Source of the DNA: a bacterium
Lineage (GTDB): Bacteria; Patescibacteriota; Saccharimonadia; Saccharimonadales; Saccharimonadaceae
NCBI GenBank assembly: GCA_030427525.1
Contig: JAUIBD010000007.1
Span: 1-50,481, forward strand
Direction: 5' to 3'
Length of the DNA: 50,481 nucleotides
Positions within the stretch are counted from its first letter, which is position 1. Every line of letters begins with the position of its first letter. Of the stretch, positions 32,605 to 41,197 are shown in pieces. The notes beneath the pieces are model-generated. The model was not told the origin of the DNA. It was given only the letters and a program-made list of their open reading frames with translations, and searched no databases. The translations under genes and the position numbers were made by a program.

Positions 32605-32610
32605 TATACT
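32605..32610 (+). promoter_or_regulatory. -10 box of prmC, leaderless
   Basis: TATACT ends 6 nt before ATG 32617, so +1 should be the A of the start codon. No ribosome site is present; the -35 is weak. Confidence 0.6.
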
Positions 32611-32616
32611 ATAGCT

Positions 32617-33441
32617 ATGACAATTCAAGATTGGCTGAGAGATGCAACAAATGAATTGGCCGATGCAATGTTTACATCGCCTCGGCTCGATGCTGAAATT
32701 ATCCTAGCCCACACCATTAAACACCCTAGGACCTACCTTCATGCGCACGGCGATGAAAAACTTGAAGCGCGCCATGAGGAAATTGCCAATGCGCGGATAG
32801 AGCTGCGTAAGGACCACGTGCCTGTCGCGTACATCATTGGCCACCGTGAGTTTTATGGCAGGCGCTTTCTGGTGAGCCCCGCCGTGCTGATCCCTCGCCC
32901 AGAGAGCGAGCAAATAATAGAACTACTCCAAGAAGTGCTGCCTAATACCACGCCACTACCGAATGTTGCCATGAAACGATTGGTTGATATCGGAACCGGC
33001 AGCGGCTGCCTTGGTATCACGGCTAAGTTAGAATTCCCAGAATTAGAAGTTGCCTTGCTCGACACAAGCCGACACGCCCTTACGATTGCAGAGAAAAATG
33101 CTACGGCACTGGGGGCAAAAGTTGAAACAGCAACGTCCGATCTGCTAGCAACCTATCCGTATTCACCAGATATTGTGCTGGCAAACTTACCGTATGTCGA
33201 TAAACACTGGGACCGTTCACCAGAACTTGCTCACGAACCTGCCGACGCACTGTATGCAGACGAAGATGGACTTGCGGTGATTCGTCGATGTCTTGAACAA
33301 TGCGAGCGACGCCTAAAACCAGAGGCGCTTGTAGTGTTAGAAGCAGATACTCGTCAGCTTGATGCTATTGCGACATTGGCGCATAAGCATCACTTTAAAG
33401 AAGTTGCCCGTAAGGAGTATGCTGTCGCTTTTACGCGCTAG
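32617..33441 (+). CDS. prmC: Release factor glutamine methyltransferase PrmC
   Basis: A 274-residue HemK/PrmC enzyme that methylates the GGQ glutamine of release factors. The N-terminal helical domain (SPRLDAEIILAHTIKHPRTYLHAH) is followed by the linker YIIGHREFYGRRFLVSPAVLIPRPESE and the Rossmann domain with motif I VDIGTGSGCLGI. The catalytic motif reads NLPYV instead of the usual NPPY; the Asn and Tyr are kept. ATG 32617 is 6 nt from a TATACT box, so the longer frame from 32566 is rejected. Its stop overlaps the htrA stop by 4 bases, tail to tail. Confidence 0.94.
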   Translation: MTIQDWLRDATNELADAMFTSPRLDAEIILAHTIKHPRTYLHAHGDEKLEARHEEIANARIELRKDHVPVAYIIGHREFYGRRFLVSPAVLIPRPESEQIIELLQEVLPNTTPLPNVAMKRLVDIGTGSGCLGITAKLEFPELEVALLDTSRHALTIAEKNATALGAKVETATSDLLATYPYSPDIVLANLPYVDKHWDRSPELAHEPADALYADEDGLAVIRRCLEQCERRLKPEALVVLEADTRQLDAIATLAHKHHFKEVARKEYAVAFTR

Positions 33442-34631
33442 CGCGACTGATATACACCGAGGGTAGCACTGACATTAACTGTGGTGTTACCCCTCAATAA
33501 CGTCAACTTCACTTTATCACCAGGCTGATATTCACTAATTAGCGTTGCGACACTCGCGCCAGATCCTACACTATAGCCATTCACTTTTGTAATAATATCT
33601 TTGTCTTTGACGCCGGCTTTATCAGCTGGGCCACCACTTTGAACACTCGGGCCATTTGTAGCATACACATAGTCACCTTTTGATACAGGCAGGTTATACT
33701 GCGACTTTACCTCAGGGGTGATAGAAAGGTACTGTATACCCAAGTACGGACGCTCTAGTTTGCCAGTTTCAATAAGATTGTTCAGCATCCCTTTCGCGGC
33801 CCCGATTGGAATAGCAAAGCCAATCCCTTGGGCGTCTGCTGCGATAGCAGTATTGATAGCGATCACCTGGCCCTTCAAATTAAGCAATGGACCTCCTGAG
33901 TTTCCAGAATTAATCGCTGCATCAGTTTGTATCAGATCGTTCAGGCTTTCAGTAGAGCTATCACCGCTTTCACTGCCCGCAATAACAGGGCGTCCCGTCC
34001 CAGAGATAATGCCACTCGTCACGGTATTTTGATACTGTCCTAATGCATTTCCGATAGCAACTACAGTTTGGCCAATACGCACCGTCTTCGAATCACCCAA
34101 GCTGACCGCTGGCAGGTTCGAGACATCTTTTATTTTCACGAACGCAATGTCATTCAGTGGGTCAGTTCCTAGAACCTGAACGTTCTTGTAGGTCTCACCA
34201 CTCGGCAAAATCACTGTCACTGTGTCAGCGCCGTCAACGACATGTTTATTAGTAAGAATGTAGCCGTCACTGCTCACAATCATGCCCGTACCAGCAGCTT
34301 GTTGATCGTACGTTTCGTTGAAAAAGGATGTTTGTTTTGAAGTTGTCAAAATAGAAACAACGCTTGGCGAGACCTTTTTTGCCACCGCTGCTATCGACTC
34401 CTCATTTGCCGTTACTACGTTGTTGCCATCTTCGCCGGGCGATAATGTTGTCAATGTGCCGGTTTGGTTTGTTTCTGCGTAGTACCAGCTGCCCACATAG
34501 CCTGCTACCAGGGCAATCAGTACAAAACTAATCAGTAAAGGTAAATTTAGCTTGCTACGCACTACCACTTGCTGTGGCTTCGGTGGTGCAACGGGTTTTT
34601 CTTTTTTTGTTACTTCAGTATTATTTTCCAT
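33438..34631 (-). CDS. htrA: HtrA/DegP-like membrane-anchored serine protease
   Basis: A 397-residue protein: a cytoplasmic proline-rich start, a membrane helix at about 30-50 (LPLLISFVLIALVAGYVGSWYY), a trypsin-like domain with His in YILTNKHVVDGAD, Asp in NDIAFVKI and Ser in NSGGPLL, and one PDZ domain from about 295 (YLSITPEVKSQYNLPVSKGDYVYA, then GPADKAGVKDKDIITKVNG). It degrades or refolds damaged proteins outside the membrane. GGGAAGG precedes ATG 34631. It follows the membrane protein and LCP genes on the same strand with gaps of 36 and 19 bp. Confidence 0.95.
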   Translation of the reverse strand: MENNTEVTKKEKPVAPPKPQQVVVRSKLNLPLLISFVLIALVAGYVGSWYYAETNQTGTLTTLSPGEDGNNVVTANEESIAAVAKKVSPSVVSILTTSKQTSFFNETYDQQAAGTGMIVSSDGYILTNKHVVDGADTVTVILPSGETYKNVQVLGTDPLNDIAFVKIKDVSNLPAVSLGDSKTVRIGQTVVAIGNALGQYQNTVTSGIISGTGRPVIAGSESGDSSTESLNDLIQTDAAINSGNSGGPLLNLKGQVIAINTAIAADAQGIGFAIPIGAAKGMLNNLIETGKLERPYLGIQYLSITPEVKSQYNLPVSKGDYVYATNGPSVQSGGPADKAGVKDKDIITKVNGYSVGSGASVATLISEYQPGDKVKLTLLRGNTTVNVSATLGVYQSR

Positions 34632-34667
34632 ACCTTCCCTTTTTACTTTATCTAGCTGAAACGACGC

Positions 34668-35435
34668 TTAAATGCTAGCTGCACTACCGAATACAAATAA
34701 CAATATCGCTATAATACTGACGGTTAGTAGTGTTGGCAGTAGTAATTCCGAAAGCTGAACTTTACCATCGCGCTGAAAGCTACTGTGTACACGTTCAGCT
34801 AGGAAACTGAGCAATGTAATGGTGATCGCGCTTTGCGGTAGCTGAATATTGCCTGGCAGACTGTAGCCAATCGTCCAGTGATAACTCAGCCATGAAATTT
34901 CGGCCACAACGAAAGCCCATAGTAGACTGAGGAAATTTAGATGCGTTTCGTGCTCAACACTTAGTATGTGGCGCGCGGCGCTATAGCCAACAAGCCCACA
35001 TAATAGAACAACGAGCGAAGATGGCCAGTTTGCGGAAATCTGCATGATAGCTGCAATACCAAGAAATAGCCCCACGCCAGCCTGAACAATAATATAAAAT
35101 CGGCTTGAGCGCGGTTTTATCGCAAGTAGCCAACCAATATATAGCAACGTTATTACTACTTGGGTAATGATTGAACCAGTAGCCGTAAATAGCAAGATGA
35201 CCACACTGAGGCCGACAATAGTATCTATCATATTCGCCCGTACATTCGCCATCCAGTAGCGCGTACGTACAGCAAACACGCGCCATTTACTGAGTAATAC
35301 CAGCAAGAATGCATACCATGGAGCTGCTGTAACAATCACCGTGCCTAAAATAACGCCAGCCAACATAACATTGAGTACAATGTACAGTAGCTCGCTGAAA
35401 AACGATCGACGCCTAGCGGTTTTTAATAGCTCCAT
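34668..35435 (-). CDS. Polytopic membrane protein, 255 aa, function unknown
   Basis: About seven hydrophobic helices, starting after a basic N-terminus (MELLKTARRRSFFSELLYI). Charged or polar residues inside the membrane region are few; the loop VRTRYWMANVRANMIDTIVG and the segment HILSVEHETHLNFLSLLWAFVVAEISWLSYHW stand out. I do not recognise a family. It lies between the LCP ligase gene and htrA on the same strand; a role in envelope polymer traffic is possible but not shown. A TATAAT box ends 11 nt before the ATG, so the leader is very short. Confidence 0.82.
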   Translation of the reverse strand: MELLKTARRRSFFSELLYIVLNVMLAGVILGTVIVTAAPWYAFLLVLLSKWRVFAVRTRYWMANVRANMIDTIVGLSVVILLFTATGSIITQVVITLLYIGWLLAIKPRSSRFYIIVQAGVGLFLGIAAIMQISANWPSSLVVLLCGLVGYSAARHILSVEHETHLNFLSLLWAFVVAEISWLSYHWTIGYSLPGNIQLPQSAITITLLSFLAERVHSSFQRDGKVQLSELLLPTLLTVSIIAILLFVFGSAASI

Positions 35436-35446
35436 AAACTACCTTT

Positions 35447-35452
35447 ATTATA
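35447..35452 (-). promoter_or_regulatory. -10 box, near-leaderless
   Basis: Minus-strand TATAAT ends 11 nt before ATG 35435 and lies just before the LCP stop. The leader would be about 5 nt; AAAGG lies in it or just upstream. Confidence 0.52.
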
Positions 35453-35454
35453 CA

Positions 35455-37119
35455 TTATTGTGCGGTTCTGTCGCTGCCAAGCACAACAACAAATGCTGCC
35501 TCGGATGATACAGGGAAGGTTGGTTTTTGCGTACTCACCTTCACTCCATAGCGATTCACCAATGCTTTTTTCGTGCCAGGATAGTTCTTTTTTAGTTGAT
35601 ATATGGTTGTTTTCTCGAAGTTTGATGGACTGTTATCGGTAGCGATGATAGTATACCCCTTCGTAGAAAGTTTGTCTGATTCCTGTTGGGCAAGCCCGGC
35701 TGTTTCGGTTCCATTCAGTATTATGATTGGCGCTTCTTCACGAATTACAGGATCACTACTTAGTTTCTTTGCAATAAATGCCTGTATGCCGCTATATTCA
35801 AACATACCCGCTGCCGGTACTACTGCTCCGCTAAAGTTCGCACCTACCATTAGTTCGTTGCCGGCTTCAATGAAGCTCAGTGATTTTATTTGATCAGCCG
35901 GAATGTCTTGCCCTAGGTCTACAAGTGTACGCACTTCACCTGTTTGGAAATTAGTACGCAAGTTGTTGCCTATCGCATCCATCAAATTCGCGACTTTACC
36001 AAAATTCGTAAGTGTACCAACACTCAATGCTTTATCACGAATTGCTTTGACAATTTTTTGCTGGTTAATCTCTCGGTCGAAGTTTGAACGACCAAGGCCA
36101 TACGTAGGTGCTCTGTCACCACGTGCCTGCGCCAGGTACAGTGCGTGCTCGGCATCGAGTACAGCCGGGCCATTTGGATAGTCTATAAAGTGACCGTTTG
36201 GCGGACAGTTTTTCACTCTGGTTGCATAGCTCGCGTAGGCATTTCCACCCATACATTTCCAGTCAAAATTACTATCCATCACGCCTGGATCGCCGCCGCT
36301 GCCCTCTATGTTTACCGTAATCGTGCCGAGTGCCTTCACTACGTCACGCACCACACTGTAATTCACGTGTGCATAGTACTGGATGTCGAGGCCCAAAATG
36401 CTACCAACCTTTTGACGAAGCGCCTTCGCGCCAGCTTTTTCGCGCTTGCCTAAGTCTGAGTTACAACCATATACTTCATTAATCTTCCCTTCATAGCCAG
36501 ATAAACATGCCTGTCCATACTCTACCCACAAGTCACGCGGAATACTCATCATGTACGCGTTTTTGTTGTTTTGATCAACACTGATTACCATAATTGAGTC
36601 TGTTAGATACGGAGCAGCATGTCCTGGGTCATCTTCAGAAGTACCAAACACTAATATGTTGCTGCGTCCGTTCGCATCCATCTTTAATGGCTGATGTTGG
36701 AAGAGCCCTAGAATATTACCCTGAAATACTTTTCCGCTAGTTAAGATAAAGCGGATCGCCAAAAAACCGAGAATTAGTACTAATACTACAGCTACCGCAA
36801 TACCAACGCGTTTGATGATCTTCTGTCGCTTGCTAACCACTTTTGCCGTACGTCGTTTTTTACCAAACGGCCAGCGTCGTTTCTTTGGCTGCTCCTCATC
36901 GTCAATACCCGCCAGCGACGCATCAATCTCTGAACGCGACACAACACCCACCGGTTTATTGCTTTTCTCATCGCCTATATTGCGAGCTGTTTCACCTATC
37001 TGTGGTCGCTCCATTGGACGAAAACCCTCTGGCGGTGCGGCGCTTTCGTGATGTTCACCCAAAGCACTCGTGCCACGACGAGGTACGAAACCATCTACGG
37101 AATTTGTCTGTTTGCGCAT
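35455..37119 (-). CDS. LytR-CpsA-Psr (LCP) family wall-polymer ligase
   Basis: A 554-residue protein. A cytoplasmic basic region (KKRRWPFGKKRRTAKVVSKRQK, about 78-100) precedes one membrane helix at about 105-127. The LCP domain follows (residues about 155-390) with NILVFGTSEDDPG, the conserved TDSIMVISVDQNNKNAYMMSIPRDLWV and the arginine-rich ARGDRAPTYGLGRSNFDREINQQK. A C-terminal LytR_C domain starts near 450 (APIIILNGTETAGLAQQESDKL). LCP enzymes move polyprenyl-linked glycopolymers onto peptidoglycan outside the membrane, which fits with uppS and galU in this window. The gene is divergent from lepB. Confidence 0.94.
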   Translation of the reverse strand: MRKQTNSVDGFVPRRGTSALGEHHESAAPPEGFRPMERPQIGETARNIGDEKSNKPVGVVSRSEIDASLAGIDDEEQPKKRRWPFGKKRRTAKVVSKRQKIIKRVGIAVAVVLVLILGFLAIRFILTSGKVFQGNILGLFQHQPLKMDANGRSNILVFGTSEDDPGHAAPYLTDSIMVISVDQNNKNAYMMSIPRDLWVEYGQACLSGYEGKINEVYGCNSDLGKREKAGAKALRQKVGSILGLDIQYYAHVNYSVVRDVVKALGTITVNIEGSGGDPGVMDSNFDWKCMGGNAYASYATRVKNCPPNGHFIDYPNGPAVLDAEHALYLAQARGDRAPTYGLGRSNFDREINQQKIVKAIRDKALSVGTLTNFGKVANLMDAIGNNLRTNFQTGEVRTLVDLGQDIPADQIKSLSFIEAGNELMVGANFSGAVVPAAGMFEYSGIQAFIAKKLSSDPVIREEAPIIILNGTETAGLAQQESDKLSTKGYTIIATDNSPSNFEKTTIYQLKKNYPGTKKALVNRYGVKVSTQKPTFPVSSEAAFVVVLGSDRTAQ

Positions 37120-37129
37120 AAATTACTTC

Positions 37130-37135
37130 ATTATA
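37130..37135 (-). promoter_or_regulatory. -10 box of the LCP gene, near-leaderless
   Basis: Minus-strand TATAAT ends 10 nt before ATG 37119; TACAAT overlaps it 5 bases further upstream. The -35 is poor. Confidence 0.52.
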
Positions 37136-37206
37136 TTGTAGCAAATTTTCCGAATAAAATCCTTAAAACCATAATCTAAATAATAGGTAATTTCAGGTAT
37201 GCAGTG

Positions 37207-37212
37207 TATAGT
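37207..37212 (+). promoter_or_regulatory. -10 box of lepB, leaderless
   Basis: TATAGT ends 7 nt before ATG 37220. The in-frame ATG at 37199 lies upstream of this box and so is rejected as the start. Confidence 0.58.
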
Positions 37213-37219
37213 AAAAAAG

Positions 37220-37816
37220 ATGAACGCAAGCTTCTTAGAGCGGCACCAAGGCATGAAAGACCTGCTGGGTTTGATTGTATTTGTAATATTTGTGTTGGTT
37301 GGCACACTAATCATCAATGCATTTGTATTTCGTAGTTTCAACGTCGAAGGCCCTAGTATGGAGAACACCCTACACACGGGTGATCGCTTAATCGTCAACC
37401 GGCTTCCCGTCACCTGGGCACAGCTACAAAACAAGGATTACGTGCCAGACCGCGGCCAAGTGATTGTGTTTAAAAACCCTAAATACGTGCCTGGCCTCGG
37501 CGAAGAATACATTGTTAAACGCGTTATAGCCTTCCCCGGAGAACATGTTGTATTAAAGGACGGTAGCTTTACTGTTTGCGACAATAAAAACCTGAACTGT
37601 TTCAACCCTGACAAGTTGACGACTGGACCTCAACAACCAACTGATGGACGTGTTGATATGGTCGTACCAACAGACGAACTATTTGTTTCAGGTGACCATC
37701 GCCAGGAAGGCTACTCTAGTGACTCACGTAACGGACTAGGGACAATTCCCTACTATGATGTCGTCGGCCCAGTAAGTTTACGGATTTTCCCATTCAATAA
37801 AATACGAACGTTCTAG
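37220..37816 (+). CDS. lepB: Signal peptidase I
   Basis: A 198-residue type I signal peptidase with one membrane helix (about 15-34). The catalytic serine is Ser46 in EGPSMENTL and the lysine is Lys100 in EEYIVKRVIAFPGE; the C-terminal box reads VSGDHRQEGYSSDSRNGLG. It removes signal peptides from Sec-exported proteins on the outer face of the membrane, such as the surface proteins of this window. The start 37220 is taken over 37199 because of the -10 box between them. It converges with parB. Confidence 0.95.
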   Translation: MNASFLERHQGMKDLLGLIVFVIFVLVGTLIINAFVFRSFNVEGPSMENTLHTGDRLIVNRLPVTWAQLQNKDYVPDRGQVIVFKNPKYVPGLGEEYIVKRVIAFPGEHVVLKDGSFTVCDNKNLNCFNPDKLTTGPQQPTDGRVDMVVPTDELFVSGDHRQEGYSSDSRNGLGTIPYYDVVGPVSLRIFPFNKIRTF

Positions 37817-37823
37817 TTCTAAG

Positions 37824-38690
37824 TTACGAGTCGAGTAATTTTTGTATTCGTTGGCGCTCTTCGTCACTTGAAAATGCAATTGAAATCGTACCCGCGCCTC
37901 TTTGCGATGCTGATATTTTTACTCGTGCCTGAAGCTTCTGGGAAAGTTTGTTTGCTTCGTCAACAAACTGGATTCGGTCGTTGGATGGGCGTGCTCGCAG
38001 TGGTGCTTTCACCGAACTTGAAAGTTGCTCGATCTTTCTAGCACTCCAATTTTCCTCGATAATTTTCGGTAGTAATTCCTTGACCTGGGCTGGATTTGCG
38101 CCAACAAGTGGTCGTGCCTGACCTTCAGTAAGCTCGCCTCTGGCCACAGCCTGTTTTGCCACGTCAGGCAGTTTCAGCAAGCGAAGTGTGTTAGAGATAG
38201 CGCTGACCGACTTACCCCCTACACGCTTGCCAATTTCATCTAGCGATAGGTTAAATTGGTCGCGCAATTTACCATAGGCAGTCGCGGTCTCAATCGGCGT
38301 AAGGTCGTGTCGTTGAATATTTTCAATCAGTGAAAGCTCTAGCTTGTGTTGGTCTGAAAGCGTGCGTACGAGTGCGGGGATAGAACTCTTGCCCGCTGCC
38401 TGGCTTGCACGAAAACGCCGTTCACCAGCAACAATCTGGTACTTACCTTTGTGCGGCACTACTACGATTGGTTGTAAAACACCATGCTCTTTTATCGATG
38501 CTGTGAGTTCTTCAAGAGCAGTTTCATCGAAGTGCCTGCGTGGCTGCTCGGGGTCAGCTTGAATGTCAACAAGTTTAATACTGCGCAGGTCACTCACCGC
38601 ATGATCATCGCTCGCTGTCGGGTCAAACGATTCATCAAGTAAATCGTCTGGTATCAATGACTCGAAGCTGCGGCCAAGACCTTTTTTCAT
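37824..38690 (-). CDS. parB: Chromosome partitioning protein ParB
   Basis: A 288-residue ParB/Spo0J. The CTP-binding N-terminal domain has ADPEQPRRHFDETALEELTASIKEHGVLQPIVV and the GERRFRA box (VAGERRFRASQAAG); the helix-turn-helix reads LSLDEIGKRVGGKSVSAISNTLRLLKL; a short C-terminal dimer domain ends at residue 288. It binds parS sites and spreads as a DNA clamp. Its ATG shares one base with the parA stop (TAATG). No parS site matching the usual TGTTTCACGTGAAACA was seen nearby. Confidence 0.96.
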   Translation of the reverse strand: MKKGLGRSFESLIPDDLLDESFDPTASDDHAVSDLRSIKLVDIQADPEQPRRHFDETALEELTASIKEHGVLQPIVVVPHKGKYQIVAGERRFRASQAAGKSSIPALVRTLSDQHKLELSLIENIQRHDLTPIETATAYGKLRDQFNLSLDEIGKRVGGKSVSAISNTLRLLKLPDVAKQAVARGELTEGQARPLVGANPAQVKELLPKIIEENWSARKIEQLSSSVKAPLRARPSNDRIQFVDEANKLSQKLQARVKISASQRGAGTISIAFSSDEERQRIQKLLDS

Positions 38691-39460
38691 TATGCTGCGA
38701 CTCTTTCTAATAGTTCTTTGGTAACAGATTTATATGCCCGCGCACCCTTAGAAAACCTGTCATACACTCCTATCGGTACTCCGTGGCTAGGTGCTTCCGC
38801 CAAGCGTATATTGCGTGGAATAACTGTCTTAAACACCTTACCTGGAAAATGCTTTTTAATTTCCTCGTGTACCTGGCTGCTAAGTGTCGTGCGTGAATCG
38901 ACCATTGTTGGTAATACGCCGACCAAGTCAAGTGTTGGGTTCATATTCTTACGTACTAGTTTCATCGTTTCAAGTAGCTGTCCGAGGCCTTCTAGCGCAT
39001 AAAATTCTGCCTGAACCGGTAACAATACATACCGCGCCGCAATCAATCCGTTTACTGTTAACAAACTCAGCGATGGCGGGTTGTCAATAATCACGTAATC
39101 ATAACCCTGCGTATTGTTAATCGCGTTCTTCAGCCTTGTAAAACGACGTGAAGCCTTGGCTAGTTCCACCTCGCTATTGGCAAGCTGCGATGTCGCTGGG
39201 GCCAAGTCGAGATTCTTTTGCTTAGTTTGCATGATTACTTCTTGCAGAAGCTTTGTCTCGAGCATCACTTCGCTCATGGTGCCGTTTTCATCCAGTTTTT
39301 GTTTGTCGATACCTAAGCCGCTTGTGGCATTACCCTGAGGATCAAAGTCAATCAGCAGCGTTTTATGGCCAGCTTTCGCCAGGTAGTATGCCACTGAAAC
39401 GGCCGTGGTTGTTTTCCCCACGCCACCCTTTTGATTTGTCACTGAAATAACCGTGCTCAC
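38690..39460 (-). CDS. parA: Chromosome partitioning ATPase ParA (Soj)
   Basis: A 256-residue ParA with the deviant Walker A KGGVGKTTT (residues 11-19), Walker A' LLIDFDPQGNATSGLG and Walker B YDYVIIDNPPSLSLLT. It has no N-terminal DNA-binding domain, as expected of a chromosomal Soj. It binds DNA when ATP-bound and moves ParB-parS complexes. The start is GTG with GAGGGAAG in front, and a TATAAT at 39491-39496 gives a leader of about 25 nt, unlike the leaderless HAD gene that diverges from it. Confidence 0.97.
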   Translation of the reverse strand: MSTVISVTNQKGGVGKTTTAVSVAYYLAKAGHKTLLIDFDPQGNATSGLGIDKQKLDENGTMSEVMLETKLLQEVIMQTKQKNLDLAPATSQLANSEVELAKASRRFTRLKNAINNTQGYDYVIIDNPPSLSLLTVNGLIAARYVLLPVQAEFYALEGLGQLLETMKLVRKNMNPTLDLVGVLPTMVDSRTTLSSQVHEEIKKHFPGKVFKTVIPRNIRLAEAPSHGVPIGVYDRFSKGARAYKSVTKELLERVAA

Positions 39461-39490
39461 GTGTTTATTCTTCCCTCATTTACTCCCTGT

Positions 39491-39496
39491 ATTATA
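39491..39496 (-). promoter_or_regulatory. -10 box of parAB
   Basis: Minus-strand TATAAT about 30 nt before the parA GTG. The -35 is weak. The leader carries GAGGGAAG. Confidence 0.55.
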
Positions 39497-39519
39497 GCAC
39501 GAGCTTTGTGAATATACGG

Positions 39520-39525
39520 TATACT
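39520..39525 (+). promoter_or_regulatory. -10 box of the HAD gene at 39533, leaderless
   Basis: TATACT ends 7 nt before ATG 39533. No ribosome site is present. The box is in the gap shared with parA. Confidence 0.6.
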
Positions 39526-39532
39526 ACAGCTA

Positions 39533-40192
39533 ATGAGTCTAAAAGCAATTATTATCGATTTTGATGACACGCTAACTATGTCAGAAGCAGCCTGCTTTAC
39601 GCTAGAAAATCGCGCACTCGAACAAATGGGACGTGCACCTATGACACGCGAAGCACATAAGGAAAATTGGGGCACGCCTATCCGTGAAGCAATTCAGGTG
39701 CGATCGCCAGGCATCGACCCAGATGCGTACCAACCAATTGCGAATCAAATTCATCAGAAAATGGTTCAAAACGGCGAGATTGACATTGTTAGTGAAGAAA
39801 ATCTTGCCTGTTTAGACCAGCTTATTACAGATGGCTACCAGCTGTTCATCTTAACCTCACGCAATGAAGCCGAGGCTGCTCACCTGATGGACCCCACCCA
39901 CCATCTTTCAAGCCGGCTGGCGCACTTCTACTACGACGGTAACACGACACACATAAAACCTGACCCTCGAGCGTTTGATAACCTTCTACGCGAATTTACT
40001 CTCTCCCCAAGCGACTGCGCGTATGTCGGCGACAGTCCGTCTGATGCTAAGGCGGCAAACGCTGCGGGCATACAGTTTATTGCGTGTTTCGAAAGTGGGC
40101 TACGTGGTCCTGAAGATTTCAACGGCCACACAATAGATGCATCAATCAATCTCTTTACAGAGTTACCTGAAGCAATTAAAAAACTCCGCTAG
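39533..40192 (+). CDS. HAD-superfamily hydrolase
   Basis: A 219-residue HAD phosphatase. Motif I is IIDFDDTLTMSE (Asp9, Asp11), motif II the threonine of LFILTSRNE, motif III the lysine of HIKPDPRAFD and motif IV YVGDSPSDAKAANAAGIQFI. An alpha-helical C1 cap is inserted after motif I. The likely substrates are small phosphate esters, as for phosphoglycolate phosphatase or a nucleotidase; none can be chosen. It is a distinct sequence from the HAD gene at 27259. The last codons and the stop lie inside the terminator hairpin shared with rplU. Confidence 0.88.
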   Translation: MSLKAIIIDFDDTLTMSEAACFTLENRALEQMGRAPMTREAHKENWGTPIREAIQVRSPGIDPDAYQPIANQIHQKMVQNGEIDIVSEENLACLDQLITDGYQLFILTSRNEAEAAHLMDPTHHLSSRLAHFYYDGNTTHIKPDPRAFDNLLREFTLSPSDCAYVGDSPSDAKAANAAGIQFIACFESGLRGPEDFNGHTIDASINLFTELPEAIKKLR

Positions 40193-40207
40193 CTCAGCGG
40201 AGTTTTT
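40179..40207. terminator. Two-way terminator between the HAD gene and rplU
   Basis: An 11-bp perfect stem (40179-40189 with 40197-40207) with a 7-nt loop has A-runs on the left and T-runs on the right, so it works on both strands. The HAD stop codon is in the loop; the rplU stop is 6 bases beyond. Confidence 0.88.
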
Positions 40208-40212
40208 GTGGG

Positions 40213-40524
40213 TTACTTTTTGCCAATTGTTCCAACCTGTATACGGCTGTATTTCTGGCGGTGGCCAGTTTGCGTATTTACACGCTTTTTCGCCTTGTAA
40301 CGAATAACGCGGAGCTTGTCGCCCTTTACTTCTTCCTCAACCACCTTGGCTTTTATACTAACACCTTTCACTAGCGGCGTGCCGACGGTAGATTTGTCTC
40401 CGTCAACCAGCATGAGTGCGTCGAGTGTGAGCTCTTTTGTTCCTTCCGGGAGGCGGTCCACCAGGAGGGTCTCTTTTTCAGCGACAACATATTGTTTACC
40501 GCCGACTTTAACGACTGCTTTCAT
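40213..40524 (-). CDS. rplU: 50S ribosomal protein L21
   Basis: A 103-residue L21 of standard length: MKAVVKVGGKQYVVAEKETLLVDRLPEG at the start and the basic end RVNTQTGHRQKYSRIQVGTI with the expected KAKKR box. It binds 23S rRNA in the large subunit. In many bacteria rpmA (L27) follows directly; here the terminator and the convergent HAD gene follow instead, so rpmA must be elsewhere. AAGGAAG precedes the ATG and the promoter is at 40561-40589. Confidence 0.96.
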   Translation of the reverse strand: MKAVVKVGGKQYVVAEKETLLVDRLPEGTKELTLDALMLVDGDKSTVGTPLVKGVSIKAKVVEEEVKGDKLRVIRYKAKKRVNTQTGHRQKYSRIQVGTIGKK

Positions 40525-40560
40525 AACTTCCTTTTTCTAAGTTAATTTCTAATCTAGAGT

Positions 40561-40589
40561 ATTGTAACAGATGTCAGCAACTATTTCAA
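40561..40589 (-). promoter_or_regulatory. Promoter of rplU (TTGAAA-N17-TACAAT)
   Basis: Minus-strand TTGAAA (40584-40589) and TACAAT (40561-40566) with 17 bp between them; leader of about 30 nt with AAGGAAG. The -35 overlaps the stop of the upstream gene. Confidence 0.72.
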
Positions 40590-41197
40590 TCACCCCGCGA
40601 ACGAAAACGATTGGCAATAGCAGCTCCCAAAGCTGCTGTAGCAGTTAGCTTCACGATATCAAAGCCAAAATGCGTAAGATTTTTTCCAGAAAGTAAACGA
40701 TTTTCTCGTTTTTCTATGGTCACTTCAATTCCCGCCCAGTCAGATTCCAAGACTTCCTTGAAATGATCCATCACGTGGGCTAGTAGGTCTGCTCTCTCTA
40801 GAGAATTTTCTAAAAAGCACTCGACTAGCGTTCGACGCTTCTGCTCGTAGTCATCTGGTTTGTATGGGTGAATCGGCCCCTTATAATCTAGCAGTAGTTC
40901 GGTGTGGGCTTGGTCAAGAGAAACGATCATTGTTGCGAATTGCTTTAGGCGTTCCTCTAAACTGCCAAACAGGGCTTCATTGCCATCTATCATCCTTTGC
41001 ACTACGTCAGAAAATGCATCCGTTACAGTATCGGCTGCTTCGTGTATCGCGCCTAGTCTTGCTTCGCTCGGACGCTCAATATAGCGCGAATACGCGAGCA
41101 TGAGTTGCGATTGAGCTGCATCGAACTCTAATATCAACTCGCTCCACGCGGGCGCCGTTTCCCCACCCATTGCTGGCGTGGGGTCATGAGTTGTCAT
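40586..41197 (-). CDS. Hypothetical helical protein, 203 aa
   Basis: An unrecognised protein, helical throughout (SELILEFDAAQSQLMLAYSRYIERP, ALFGSLEERLKQFATMIVSLDQAHTELLLDY), with a C-terminal weakly hydrophobic segment of about 22 residues (GFDIVKLTATAALGAAIANRF) that could be a membrane anchor or amphipathic helix. It overlaps the end of galU by 14 bp and so is co-transcribed with it, although it has no good ribosome site. A link to sugar-nucleotide metabolism is only a guess from position. Confidence 0.72.
   Translation of the reverse strand: MTTHDPTPAMGGETAPAWSELILEFDAAQSQLMLAYSRYIERPSEARLGAIHEAADTVTDAFSDVVQRMIDGNEALFGSLEERLKQFATMIVSLDQAHTELLLDYKGPIHPYKPDDYEQKRRTLVECFLENSLERADLLAHVMDHFKEVLESDWAGIEVTIEKRENRLLSGKNLTHFGFDIVKLTATAALGAAIANRFRSRGD

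Noticed and set aside
38690-39540. A parS site next to parAB
   Set aside because: CACGTG occurs near 39455 but the flanking bases do not fit the TGTTTCACGTGAAACA type.
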